The position numbers and the translations under genes are program-made. This document shows positions 34,452 to 42,688 of a stretch of DNA of 64,000 bases, piece after piece; position 1 is the stretch's first letter, and the number at the start of each line of letters is the position of its first letter. The notes below the pieces were generated by a model. That model saw nothing but the letters and a program-made list of their open reading frames with translations, searched no databases and was not told the DNA's origin. The stretch is from Streptomyces katrae. Its GTDB lineage: Bacteria > Actinomycetota > Actinomycetes > Streptomycetales > Streptomycetaceae. The stretch is taken from assembly GCF_000717655.1 (NCBI RefSeq), contig NZ_JNZY01000015.1, forward strand, positions 1 through 64,000, given 5' to 3'.

Positions 34452-35087
34452 ATGCAGATCGCAGTCCTGCTCTACGACCGGTTCACCGCGCTCGACGCCA
34501 TCGGGCCCTTCGACACCCTCGGGAGGCATCCCGACGCCGAGGTCGTGTTCGTATCCGAGCGGCCCGGACCGGTGCGGACCGACAACGGGGCGCTCGCGCT
34601 CGTCGCCGACAAGGCGCTCGACGAGGTGACCCGGCCCGACATCGTCATCGTGCCCGGCGGGCCCCACCCCGAGCTGCAGATGGAGAACCCGGCCGTCGTC
34701 GACTGGCTGCGCACCGTCGACGCCACCACCACCTGGACGACCTCCGTCTGCACCGGCTCGCTCCTGCTGGCCGCCGCCGGGCTGCTCGAGGGGCGGCGGG
34801 CCGCAGGCCACTGGCTCTACCTGGACCGGCTGCCCGCCTTCGGCGCCGAACCCACCGGCGAGCGCGTCGTGTACGACGGGAAGTACGTCACCGCCGCCGG
34901 GGTGTCTTCCGGCATCGACATGGGCCTCGGCCTCCTCGGCCGCATCGCCGGGGACGAGTACGCCCAGACCGTCCAGCTCATGACCGAGTACGACCCCCAG
35001 CCGCCCTACGACGCCGGCTCCCCGGACAAGGCCCCGGCCGAGATCGTGGCCCGGCTGCGCGCGGTCAACCCGCTCTACCCCCGGTAG
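34452..35087 (+). CDS. DJ-1/PfpI family protein
   Basis: 211 residues. The nucleophile elbow is Cys100 in TSVCTGSLLLAAAGLL, with the Glu-containing N-terminal ALDAIGPFD and the AGHWLY motif that follows it. These mark the isonitrile-hydratase/ThiJ-like subgroup. The exact reaction is not known. A clear GAGGA site precedes the ATG. It follows the GlxA regulator and overlaps the 3' end of the opposite-strand hydratase gene by 23 bases. Confidence 0.88.
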   Translation: MQIAVLLYDRFTALDAIGPFDTLGRHPDAEVVFVSERPGPVRTDNGALALVADKALDEVTRPDIVIVPGGPHPELQMENPAVVDWLRTVDATTTWTTSVCTGSLLLAAAGLLEGRRAAGHWLYLDRLPAFGAEPTGERVVYDGKYVTAAGVSSGIDMGLGLLGRIAGDEYAQTVQLMTEYDPQPPYDAGSPDKAPAEIVARLRAVNPLYPR

Positions 35088-35820
35088 TCCAGCCGAACGA
35101 CGGGGTACGGCGTTCCAGGAACGCGGCGACGCCCTCCGCGGTGTCGCCGCTTCCGGCCGCCTGCTCCGCCCAGTACGCGTCCCGGTCCGTCCGCCCGTCC
35201 GCGAACTCCTTGGCCGCGGCCTGGGTCAGCTGCGAGCGGGTGGTCAGGATGCGGGCGAAGTCCGCGACGCGCTTGTCCAGTTGCCCGGACGGCAGCAGCT
35301 CGTTCAGGAAGCCCGCGCGCAACGCGTGCTCGGCGTCGATCAACTCCGCCGAGAAGAGCAGGTACTTGGCCACCGCCGGGCCGACGAGCGCAGCCAGCCG
35401 GCGGGTCGAGGAGGCGGGGTAGACGATGCCCAGCCTCGCCGGGGTCACCCCGAACGACGCGCCTTCCTCGGCGAAGCGCAGATCGCAGGCCGCAGCCAGC
35501 TGGCTGCCGCCGCCCACGCAGAATCCGCGGATCGCCGCGAGCGTCGGCTTCGGGAAGGCGGCCAGGGCCTCCTCCGCCGCCACGGCCAGCGCCTGCGGGT
35601 CCTCGTCCCCGGCCAGTGAGGAGATGTCGGCCCCCGCGCAGAAGGTCGGGCCGGCCCCGGTCAGGACGAGCACCCGTACGGCCGGGTCGGCCGCGAGCCC
35701 GTCCAGCAGCTCGGGGAGGGCCCGCCACATCGCCGCGGTCATGGCGTTGCGCTTGGCGGGATGCGAGATGACGACCGTGGCGACCCCGTCGGCGACCGTG
35801 TGCAAGAGCGCTGCGTCCAT
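35065..35820 (-). CDS. Enoyl-CoA hydratase/isomerase family protein
   Basis: 251 residues from ATG 35820 (MDAALLHTVADG). The crotonase fold shows in HPAKRNAMTAAMW, LTGAGPTFCAGADIS (first oxyanion loop) and AAIRGFCVGGGSQLAAACDLRFAEEG (second loop). The usual hydratase Glu pair is partly replaced: the second loop carries Gly-Gly-Ser-Gln, and the region of the second Glu reads ARLGIVYPASS. So isomerase or another crotonase reaction is as likely as hydration. An upstream ATG adds 13 residues of unlikely sequence. Confidence 0.85.
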   Translation of the reverse strand: MDAALLHTVADGVATVVISHPAKRNAMTAAMWRALPELLDGLAADPAVRVLVLTGAGPTFCAGADISSLAGDEDPQALAVAAEEALAAFPKPTLAAIRGFCVGGGSQLAAACDLRFAEEGASFGVTPARLGIVYPASSTRRLAALVGPAVAKYLLFSAELIDAEHALRAGFLNELLPSGQLDKRVADFARILTTRSQLTQAAAKEFADGRTDRDAYWAEQAAGSGDTAEGVAAFLERRTPSFGWTTGGRAG

Positions 35821-36174
35821 GCGCCGGATGCTATCCCGGCGGGCTGAAACTCTGATCAAGGGATGATCGGAACGTTCATCTCCCTCGCCTTCCTGTTCGA
35901 CGGGCTGGGCCTGCCGGCGCTGGGCATGAGCGCCCGGCCATTCCGGGCTTGGTCAGGGAAGACGAGGTCCCGGCGGCCTCCGGCAGGGCGGGTGTCGCGG
36001 CCGAGAAGGGTCCCGCAGAAGATCAGGAACAGTCGCACAACTGACGCTGTCATACGCCAACGGTCAGAAAGCGTCCGATTGACGCTGACTTCTGGTCAGG
36101 GGTCCGGTCCGGACCAGCCCGTTCCCCACTCTGGACGCGTGGAGACGATCGAGCGTGAAGACGGGGGCCGGAAG
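35821..36174. other. 354-base intergenic region with repeated TGACGCTG motifs
   Basis: No convincing gene is present. TGACGCTG occurs at 36042-36049 and 36080-36087, and GGTCAG at 36062-36067 and 36094-36099. The first copy extends to the inverted repeat TGAC-GCT-GTCA. A regulator site for the ATPase gene at 36175 is possible; nothing else was recognised in the gap. Confidence 0.35.
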
Positions 36175-36687
36175 ATGGATGTCAGCGGGAGCGTCCCGCC
36201 AGCCAGGGAGGGTGAGCCGGAGGCCCCGGCCGGCCCCCTCGCGTACGAAGGCGTGTGGCGGTTCACCGTGCCCGCTGTAGAAGAATCCGTTCCCCAGGCC
36301 CGCCGCGCCGTCCGCGACCTGCTCGGCCGCCAGGGCGTCCCGGCCCACCGGGACCTGGTGTACTCCCTGCTGCTGATCGTCTCCGAACTGGTGACGAACT
36401 CGGTCCGGCACGCGGCTCTGCTGTCGCCGGAGGTCGCGGTCGAGGTCGCCATCGGCCGGGAGTGGGTACGGGTGGCCGTCGAGGACAACCACCCGTACCG
36501 CCCCAAGGCGCTGGAGGCGGATTTCGGCCAGACCGGCGGCCGGGGCCTGCTCCTGGTGCGCGAGGTCACGCGGGAGTCCGGCGGGGTCTGCGACGTCGAG
36601 CACACCTCGACGGGCGGCAAGGTCATCTGGGCGGCCCTGCCGCTCACCACGCCGACCACGCCGGCCGCGCGGACCCCCTCGGTCTGA
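36175..36687 (+). CDS. Anti-sigma-factor-like ATP-binding protein (HATPase_c_2)
   Basis: 170 residues from ATG 36175. The histidine-kinase-like ATPase fold is shown by ELVTNSVRHAA (N box), VAVEDNHPYRPKALEA (G1 region) and GGRGLLLVREVTRESG (G2). There is no His phospho-acceptor or sensor domain. Streptomycetes have dozens of such RsbW-like proteins, most acting as anti-sigma factors through an anti-anti-sigma partner, but none lies beside it here. A GTG at 36139 could add 12 residues. A 14-base tandem repeat follows the stop. Confidence 0.85.
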   Translation: MDVSGSVPPAREGEPEAPAGPLAYEGVWRFTVPAVEESVPQARRAVRDLLGRQGVPAHRDLVYSLLLIVSELVTNSVRHAALLSPEVAVEVAIGREWVRVAVEDNHPYRPKALEADFGQTGGRGLLLVREVTRESGGVCDVEHTSTGGKVIWAALPLTTPTTPAARTPSV

Positions 36688-36693
36688 GCCGCC

Positions 36694-36791
36694 CCGAGGC
36701 CGGGATCCCGAGGCCGGGATCCCGAGGCCGGGATCCCGAGGCCGGGATCCCGAGGCCGGGATCCCGAGGCCGGGACCCCGAGGTCCGGGGC
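36694..36791. repeat. 14-base tandem repeat, six to seven copies
   Basis: The unit CCGAGGCCGGGATC is repeated five times perfectly and once with a single change, followed by a degenerate partial copy. GATCCC and GGGATC in neighbouring units pair around GAGGCC, so the array can fold into a series of hairpins. It fills the space between the convergent ATPase and idi genes and may work as a two-way terminator. Copy number is likely to vary between strains. Confidence 0.85.
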
Positions 36792-36811
36792 CGGCCGTCG
36801 CCGCGTACGGG

Positions 36812-37411
36812 CTACCAGCCCGCGGCGTCACCGGTCAGTTCCCGGATCGCGGGCCGGGCCGCATCCAGCACGGTCATGAACCAGGCGGAGAAGGGTGCTT
36901 CGGCGTGCCGCTTGGCCAGCTCCTCGGCGGTGACGAAAGCGGTGTCGCCGACCTCCTCGGGGTCCGGCTGCAGCTGCGCCTGCGCCAGTCCCACGAACAG
37001 GTGGTTGTACTCCTGCTCCACGAGACCGGACGCGGGGTCCGGGTGGTTGTAGCGGACGGTCCCCGCCTCCGCGAGCAGCGAGGGCGACAGGCCCAGCTCC
37101 TCGTGGGTCCGCCGGGCCGCCGCCGCGAACGGCGACTCCCCGGGGTAGGGGTGGCCGCAACAGGTGTTCGACCAGACGCCGGGGGAGTGGTACTTCCCGA
37201 GGGCGCGCTGCTGGAGCAGCAGGCGGCCCTGCTCGTCGAAGAGGAACACGGAGAAGGCCCGGTGCAGCAGGCCGGGCGCCTGGTGGGCGGAGAGCTTCTC
37301 CGCCGTGCCGATGGTGTTGCCGGACTCATCGACCAGTTCGAGCATGATCGGTTCCTGAGTGCCGGTGCCGGGGGACGCGGTGTTCGCGGCGGTGGCTGGT
37401 GTGGTCGGCAT
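36812..37411 (-). CDS. idi: Isopentenyl-diphosphate delta-isomerase, type 1
   Basis: 199 residues. The type 1 Idi signatures are all present: the metal-binding His of LLHRAFSVFLFD, the catalytic Cys in SNTCCGHPYPGE, the Nudix-like AARRTHEELGL and the late EYNHLFVG with the second catalytic Glu. It interconverts IPP and DMAPP for isoprenoid synthesis. ATG 37411 is chosen because GAAGGA stands 5 to 6 bases upstream. It lies upstream of the envelope and hopanoid operons, on the opposite strand, and supplies DMAPP for hopanoid synthesis. Confidence 0.95.
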   Translation of the reverse strand: MPTTPATAANTASPGTGTQEPIMLELVDESGNTIGTAEKLSAHQAPGLLHRAFSVFLFDEQGRLLLQQRALGKYHSPGVWSNTCCGHPYPGESPFAAAARRTHEELGLSPSLLAEAGTVRYNHPDPASGLVEQEYNHLFVGLAQAQLQPDPEEVGDTAFVTAEELAKRHAEAPFSAWFMTVLDAARPAIRELTGDAAGW

Positions 37412-37538
37412 ACCCATCCTTCGCTTCGGACTTCGGCCTTCAGTCTGCCGTACAAAAGAGGCTTGTCCCCACTTCGGCGATCCGCGCATGTCTGCCCCCG
37501 CCGCGTGGTAAGCGGCGAGAGGCAGATCACACCTGCGG

Positions 37539-38102
37539 TCAGATCCCGAAGGGCGCCGGGTAGGCGATCGTGCCCTCCGGGACGGGCGCGGATGCGTCCA
37601 GCACCAGCGCCGTCATCGCCTCGCCGGGAACCTCGAACGGCGCCCGGATCCCGTACCGCGAAGCCGGTACGAAGCCGAAGCGCGGGTAGTACGCGGGGTG
37701 CCCGAGGACCAGGACCAGCGCCTCTCCCTGCTCCTTCGCCGCCGCGAGCAGCGCCCGGACGACGGAGCTGCCGGCGCCCGAGCGCTGGTGCTCGGGACGG
37801 GTCGCGACCGGAGCCAGGGCGAGGGCCGGGACCCCGTCGACCTCGCAGCGGGTCAGCAGGGCGTGCGCCGCCACCGAGCCGTCCGGGCCCTCGGCCACGT
37901 ACGAGAGTCCCGGCAGCCAGGAGGCGTCCGTGCGCAGCGCGTCCACGAGATCCGCCTCCAGCGGGGTCGCGAACGCCGCCAGGTTGACGGAGCGTACGGC
38001 GGCCGCGTCGGCGGGGGTCTCGGGCCGGGTGCGCCAGACGCTGTCGGTGCTGCCGGTGTTGTTCTTGTCACCGTTGTTCTTGTCACCAGTGGTGTCGGTC
38101 AA
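37539..38102 (-). CDS. GNAT family N-acetyltransferase
   Basis: 187 residues. The acetyl-CoA-binding motif RPEHQRSGAGSSVVRALLAAAKEQG (R/Q-x-x-G-x-A-like) and the preceding beta strand LALAPVATRP place it in GNAT. The closing half has HPAYYPRFGFVPA, the pattern of the YhbS-type group. An N-terminal stretch of about 20 residues with an Asn/Gly/Asp repeat (GDKNNGDKNN) is probably disordered. Substrate unknown. Divergent from the envelope operon. Confidence 0.85.
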   Translation of the reverse strand: MTDTTGDKNNGDKNNTGSTDSVWRTRPETPADAAAVRSVNLAAFATPLEADLVDALRTDASWLPGLSYVAEGPDGSVAAHALLTRCEVDGVPALALAPVATRPEHQRSGAGSSVVRALLAAAKEQGEALVLVLGHPAYYPRFGFVPASRYGIRAPFEVPGEAMTALVLDASAPVPEGTIAYPAPFGI

Positions 38103-38360
38103 CGTGAACCCTTGGGGGAGGGGCTCCGGCAGACGCGGCGGATCGGTGTGATCAGGCCTGGCCGGACGCCCGGCGGTTTGTGGTATCCGGACGTGATCGT
38201 CAATGATGATCGCGCCAGGGCCCCGGGCCCCGGAATATTCGGCTTATCGGGGAGTAAACGGGTGGTGAACCCCGGCTTCCTCTCATCCGATAGCCTCTGC
38301 CGACGTGCCGCCGCCCCCACCAGGCGGCCGTCCAGTGTTCGCTGCAAGGAGTGAGTTCGT

Positions 38361-40133
38361 CTGTCGACCGTCATCCTCACCGGCCTGCCGGTCCCCGGAT
38401 CACCGCTCACGGACGAGCTGCGCTCCCTCGGCTTCGACGTCCGCCCGGCGGCCGGCCCTGAAGACACCGCCGCGGTGCTGGCCGGCGTACCCGCCGACCA
38501 GCGCGTCGCCGTCGTCGACAGCGCCTTCGTCGGGCACGTCCACGCGCTGCGGCTCGCGCTGACCGACCCGCGCTTCGACGCCTGCGCCGTGACCGGCGCC
38601 CTCGCCGTCCAGCCGGGCGCCCGTGCGGCCCTGGACAAGGCCGCGGCCCTCCCGGCGGAGGGCGACGGCCCGTACGCGGACCGGCTCGCCGCCGCCGTCG
38701 AGGCCGCCGGGACCACCGTCCAGCGCCCCGAGCTCGGCACCCTGGTCGCCGCCGTCCCCGCCACCGGGGCGGAGCGCGCCGCGGCGGACGCCGCCGTCGC
38801 CGCCGTCGACGACGAGGCCGTGCGCCTGCGCACCGCCGTGAAGTCCCGCGACGGGTTCTTCACCACCTTCTTCATCAGCCCGTACTCGCGCTACATCGCC
38901 CGCTGGTGCGCGCGCCGCGGTCTGACCCCGAACCAGGTCACCACCGCCTCCCTGATCACCGCGCTGATCGCGGCCGGCTGCGCCGCCACCGGCGAGCGCT
39001 GGGGCTACGTCGCCGCCGGCGTGCTCCTCCTCGTCTCCTTCGTCCTGGACTGCACGGACGGGCAGCTCGCCCGCTACTCGCTGCAGTACTCGACGATGGG
39101 CGCCTGGCTCGACGCGACCTTCGACCGCGCGAAGGAGTACTCCTTCTACGCGGGCCTCGCCCTCGGCGCGGCCAGGAACGGCGACGACGTCTGGGCCCTC
39201 GCGCTCGGCGCGATGATCCTCATGACCTGCCGCCATGTCGTGGACTTCTCCTTCAACGAGGCCAACCACGACGCCACGGCCAATACGAGCCCCACCGCGG
39301 CCCTGTCCGACAAGCTCGACAGCGTCGGCTGGACGGTCTGGGTCCGGCGGATGATCATCCTGCCGATCGGTGAGCGCTGGGCCATGATCGCGGTGCTCAC
39401 CGCGGCCACCAGCCCCCGCATCGTGTTCTACGCCCTGCTCGTCGGCTGCGCCTTCGGCGCCCTCTACACCACCGCCGGCCGGGTGCTCCGCTCGCTGACC
39501 CGCAAGGCCAGGCGCACCGACCGGGCCGCCCAGGCGCTGGCCGACCTCGCCGACTCCGGCCCGCTGGCCTCGGTCGCCGCAGCGCTGGCCAAGGGACGTC
39601 CCGTCGCCCCGCTGCTGATGACCCTCGCCGGCACCGTGCTGATCGTCGGCGGCGCCCTGCGCAGCGGGTTCGGCGCGCCCTGGCTCGCCGGGACCGCGGT
39701 GTTCTACGCCATAGCCACCGGTGCGGCCGTCTCCCGCCCCCTCAAGGGGGCACTGGACTGGCTCGTCCCGCCGCTGCTGCGGTGCGCCGAGTACGTGACC
39801 GTCCTGGTGCTCGCTGTCAAGGCGGACGTCCCCGGAGCCCTTCCGGCTGCATTCGGACTGGTCGCGGCGGTCGCCTACCATCACTACGACACGGTCTACC
39901 GCATCCGCGGCGGCTCCGGCGCACCGCCGAGGTGGCTGGTGTGGACGATCGGCGGACATGAGGGCCGGGTCCTGCTGACCGTGGTCCTGGCCGCCGTCCT
40001 GCCCCGTGACGCGTTCCCCGTCGCGCTCACGGCCCTGGCCGTGTTCGTGGCACTCGTGGTGCTCGTGGAGAGCATCCGCTTCTGGGTCTCCTCCGGGGCA
40101 CCCGCCGTACATGACGAAGGAGAACCAGCATGA
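38361..40133 (+). CDS. DUF5941 / CDP-alcohol phosphatidyltransferase domain protein, apparent CTG start
   Basis: 590 residues if begun at CTG 38361. The C-terminal half is a membrane-embedded CDP-alcohol phosphotransferase with the full signature DCTDGQLAR and GAWLDATFD, all four Asp present, followed by several hydrophobic helices. The N-terminal 170 residues are a separate domain of unknown role. Its first residues (LSTVILTGLPVPGS) read as genuine protein, but no ATG, GTG or TTG lies in frame: the upstream stop is at 38352-38354. AAGGAG (38346-38351) stands 9 bases before the CTG. The first standard start is GTG 38475, 38 codons inside. First gene of a seven-gene envelope operon; ends with a 4-base overlap into the nucleotidyltransferase gene. 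Confidence 0.85.
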   Translation: MSTVILTGLPVPGSPLTDELRSLGFDVRPAAGPEDTAAVLAGVPADQRVAVVDSAFVGHVHALRLALTDPRFDACAVTGALAVQPGARAALDKAAALPAEGDGPYADRLAAAVEAAGTTVQRPELGTLVAAVPATGAERAAADAAVAAVDDEAVRLRTAVKSRDGFFTTFFISPYSRYIARWCARRGLTPNQVTTASLITALIAAGCAATGERWGYVAAGVLLLVSFVLDCTDGQLARYSLQYSTMGAWLDATFDRAKEYSFYAGLALGAARNGDDVWALALGAMILMTCRHVVDFSFNEANHDATANTSPTAALSDKLDSVGWTVWVRRMIILPIGERWAMIAVLTAATSPRIVFYALLVGCAFGALYTTAGRVLRSLTRKARRTDRAAQALADLADSGPLASVAAALAKGRPVAPLLMTLAGTVLIVGGALRSGFGAPWLAGTAVFYAIATGAAVSRPLKGALDWLVPPLLRCAEYVTVLVLAVKADVPGALPAAFGLVAAVAYHHYDTVYRIRGGSGAPPRWLVWTIGGHEGRVLLTVVLAAVLPRDAFPVALTALAVFVALVVLVESIRFWVSSGAPAVHDEGEPA

Positions 40134-40882
40134 TCGGCCTTGTACTCGCTGCCGGTGCCGGACGCCGCCTGCGTCCCTACACCGACACCCTGCCCAAGGC
40201 CCTCGTGCCCGTCGGCCCCGAAGGCGACGAGGAAAGCCTGACCGTGCTGGACCTCACCCTCGGCAACTTCGCCGAGGTCGGCCTCACCGAGGTCGCGATC
40301 GTCGTCGGCTACCGCAAGGAAGCCGTCTACGCGCGCCGGGAGGCCCTGGAGGCCAAGTACGGCGTCAAGATCACGCTGATCGACAACGACAAGGCCGAGG
40401 AGTGGAACAACGCCTACTCCCTGTGGTGCGCGCGTGACGTCCTGAAGCAGGGCGTGATCCTCGCCAACGGCGACACCGTCCACCCGGTCTCCGTCGAGCG
40501 GACCCTGCTCGACGCCCGCGGCAACGGCCAGAAGATCATCCTCGCCCTCGACACGGTCAAGAACCTGGCCGACGAGGAGATGAAGGTCGTCGTCGACGGC
40601 GCCGAGGGCGTGCAGAAGATCACCAAGCTCATGGAGCCGTCCGACGCCACCGGCGAGTACATCGGCGTCACGCTCATCGAGCCGGAGGCCGCCGAGGCGC
40701 TGGCCGAGGCGCTGAAGACCACCTTCGAGCGCGACCCCGACCTGTACTACGAGGACGGCTACCAGCAGCTCGTCAACGACGGCTTCGTCATCGACGTGGC
40801 CCCCATCGGCGACGTCAAGTGGGTCGAGATCGACAACCACGACGACCTCGCCAAGGGCCGGACGATCGCATGCCAGTACTGA
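40130..40882 (+). CDS. Sugar/polyol-phosphate nucleotidyltransferase
   Basis: 250 residues. The N-terminus carries the signature LAAGAGRRLRPYTDTLPKAL, with the G-x-G-x-R loop and catalytic Lys; a metal-binding ILANGDTV lies near residue 115 and the final EIDNHDDL completes the site. The closest types are phosphocholine and inositol-phosphate cytidylyltransferases. It probably activates a polyol or amino-alcohol phosphate to its CDP form for the phosphotransferases encoded on either side. Its ATGA start overlaps the gene before, and its end overlaps the dehydrogenase gene by 13 bases. Confidence 0.85.
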   Translation: MIGLVLAAGAGRRLRPYTDTLPKALVPVGPEGDEESLTVLDLTLGNFAEVGLTEVAIVVGYRKEAVYARREALEAKYGVKITLIDNDKAEEWNNAYSLWCARDVLKQGVILANGDTVHPVSVERTLLDARGNGQKIILALDTVKNLADEEMKVVVDGAEGVQKITKLMEPSDATGEYIGVTLIEPEAAEALAEALKTTFERDPDLYYEDGYQQLVNDGFVIDVAPIGDVKWVEIDNHDDLAKGRTIACQY

Positions 40883-41931
40883 CGAGGCTCATCCCCTCCC
40901 CGGTCGTCGTCGACATCACCCGCGGCGCCATGGACGACCTGGCCGGCCTCTTGGCCGACCAGCGGATCTCGGCGTCCGGGAAGCTGGCGATCGCGATCAG
41001 CGGCGGCTCCGGCCAGGTGCTGCGCACCAAGCTGGAACCCGTACTGCCGCACGCCGACTGGTACCCGGTCGTCGACGGCACCATCGATTCCGCCGTCAAG
41101 CTCGCCGACGACATAAAGGGCCGTCGCTACGACGCCGTCGTCGGCCTGGGCGGCGGCAAGATCATCGATGTGGCCAAGTACGCCGCGGCGCGGGTCGGGC
41201 TGCCCATGGTGGCCGTCGCCACCAACCTGGCCCACGACGGCATCTGCTCGCCGGTGGCCACGCTCGACAACGACAACGGCCGCGGCTCCTACGGCGTGCC
41301 CACGCCGATCGCGATGGTCATCGACCTCGACGTGATCCGCGACGCCCCGGTGCGGTTCGTCCGCTCCGGCATCGGCGACGCGCTCTCCAACATCTCGGCC
41401 ATCGCCGACTGGGAGCTCTCGCACAAGATCACCGGGGAACCCGTGGACGGCCTGGCCGCCGCCATGGCCCGTACGGCCGGCGAGGCCGTCCTGCGCCACC
41501 CCGGCGGCTGCGGCGACGACGACTTCCTCACGGTCCTCGCCGAGTCCCTGGTGCTCACCGGCATCGCCATGTCGATCAGCGGCGACACCCGGCCGGCGTC
41601 CGGCGCCTGCCACGAGATCAGCCACGCCTTCGACCTGCTCTACCCCGGGCGCTCCGCGCTGCACGGCGAGCAGGTCGGCATCGGCGCCGCCTTCGCGATG
41701 TACCTGCGCGGCGCCAAGGAGCAGTCCGGGCTCTTCGTCGACTCGATGCGCCGCCACGGGCTGCCCGTGCTGCCCGCCGAGATCGGGTTCAGCGTGGACG
41801 AGTTCGTCGCGGCCGTCGAGTACGCCCCCCAGACCCGTCCGGGACGCTTCACGATCCTGGAGCACCTCAATCTGTCCGCAGCCGAGATCAGGGACGCTTA
41901 CGCCGACTATGCCAAGACCATCCGTAGCTGA
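40870..41931 (+). CDS. Iron-containing alcohol dehydrogenase family, glycerol-1-phosphate-dehydrogenase-like
   Basis: 353 residues of the DHQ-synthase/GldA fold. It shows GGGKIIDVAKYAA (NAD-binding), TNLAHDGICSPVA, a SGIGDALSN loop, and the metal-binding RPASGACHEISHAFDLL and LHGEQVGIG with their His residues. This pattern is closest to archaeal-type glycerol-1-phosphate dehydrogenase and Bacillus AraM, which make sn-glycerol 1-phosphate from dihydroxyacetone phosphate. Placed among CDP-alcohol enzymes, it probably supplies a polyol phosphate. The stereochemistry and substrate are not proven. It overlaps both neighbouring genes (13 and 23 bases). Confidence 0.85.
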   Translation: MPVLTRLIPSPVVVDITRGAMDDLAGLLADQRISASGKLAIAISGGSGQVLRTKLEPVLPHADWYPVVDGTIDSAVKLADDIKGRRYDAVVGLGGGKIIDVAKYAAARVGLPMVAVATNLAHDGICSPVATLDNDNGRGSYGVPTPIAMVIDLDVIRDAPVRFVRSGIGDALSNISAIADWELSHKITGEPVDGLAAAMARTAGEAVLRHPGGCGDDDFLTVLAESLVLTGIAMSISGDTRPASGACHEISHAFDLLYPGRSALHGEQVGIGAAFAMYLRGAKEQSGLFVDSMRRHGLPVLPAEIGFSVDEFVAAVEYAPQTRPGRFTILEHLNLSAAEIRDAYADYAKTIRS

Positions 41932-42688
41932 ACTCCGGCCCGTCGTTCACCCGCCGGGCGTCAAGGACCGGCGCAGTGGCGAGCACTGGGGCGGTCGCCT
42001 GTACATGCGGGAGATCTCCCTGCGCATCACCCGCGTCCTGGTGAACACCAAGGTCACGCCCAACCAGCTGACCTACGTGATGACCCTCGCCGGTGTCCTG
42101 GCCGCCCCGGCGCTGCTCGTGCCGGGCATCTGGGGCGCCGTCCTCGGCGTGGTCTGCGTCCAGATGTACCTGCTGCTCGACTGCGTCGACGGCGAGGTCG
42201 CCCGCTGGAAGAAGCAGTTCTCGCTCTCCGGGGTCTACCTGGACCGGGTGGGCGCGTACCTCTGCGACGCAGCGGTCCTCGTCGGCTTCGGCCTGCGCGC
42301 CAGCGACCTGTGGGGCACCGGACGGATCGACTGGCTGTGGGCCTTCCTGGGCACCCTCGCGGCCCTCGGCGCCATCCTGATCAAGGCCGAGACCGACCTG
42401 GTCGGCGTCGCCCGCCACCAGACCGGCAAGGAGCCCGTCGCGGAAGCCGCCGCCGAGCCGCGCTCCTCCGGCATGGCGCTCGCCCGCCGGGCGGCGTCCG
42501 CGCTGAAGTTCCACCGGCTCGTCCTCGGCATCGAGGCCTCGCTGCTCATCCTGGTGCTGGCCGTCCTGGACCAGATGCGGGGCGACCTGTTCTTCTCCCG
42601 GCTCGGCGTCGCCGTGCTCGCCGGCATCGCCATGCTCCAGACGGTGCTGCACCTGGTGTCGATCCTGGCCTCCAGCAGGCTCAAGTGA
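41909..42688 (+). CDS. CDP-alcohol phosphatidyltransferase with altered signature
   Basis: 259 residues, mostly hydrophobic with about six membrane segments. The signature begins correctly (DCVDGEVARW, 8 residues, then G-x3-D: GVYLD) but the last Asp of the D-x3-D pair is replaced by Ala (LDRVGA); another Asp stands four residues further on (LCD). That last Asp is the catalytic base in known members. Either the later Asp substitutes or the protein is not catalytic in the usual way. It overlaps the dehydrogenase gene by 23 bases and the glycosyltransferase gene by 4, so it belongs to the envelope operon. Confidence 0.85.
   Translation: MPRPSVAELRPVVHPPGVKDRRSGEHWGGRLYMREISLRITRVLVNTKVTPNQLTYVMTLAGVLAAPALLVPGIWGAVLGVVCVQMYLLLDCVDGEVARWKKQFSLSGVYLDRVGAYLCDAAVLVGFGLRASDLWGTGRIDWLWAFLGTLAALGAILIKAETDLVGVARHQTGKEPVAEAAAEPRSSGMALARRAASALKFHRLVLGIEASLLILVLAVLDQMRGDLFFSRLGVAVLAGIAMLQTVLHLVSILASSRLK

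Noticed and set aside
35863..36174. N-terminal extension of the ATPase gene frame (MIGTFISLAF...)
   Set aside because: The extension has no ribosome binding site, is rich in Arg and Pro, and the fold begins only after 36200.
36694..36791. CRISPR array
   Set aside because: The 14-base units are directly adjacent, with no unique spacers and no cas genes.
36064..36831. Minus-strand protein with GLGIPASGSRP repeats
   Set aside because: The peptide repeat is only the translation of the 14-base DNA repeat and runs antisense to the ATPase gene.
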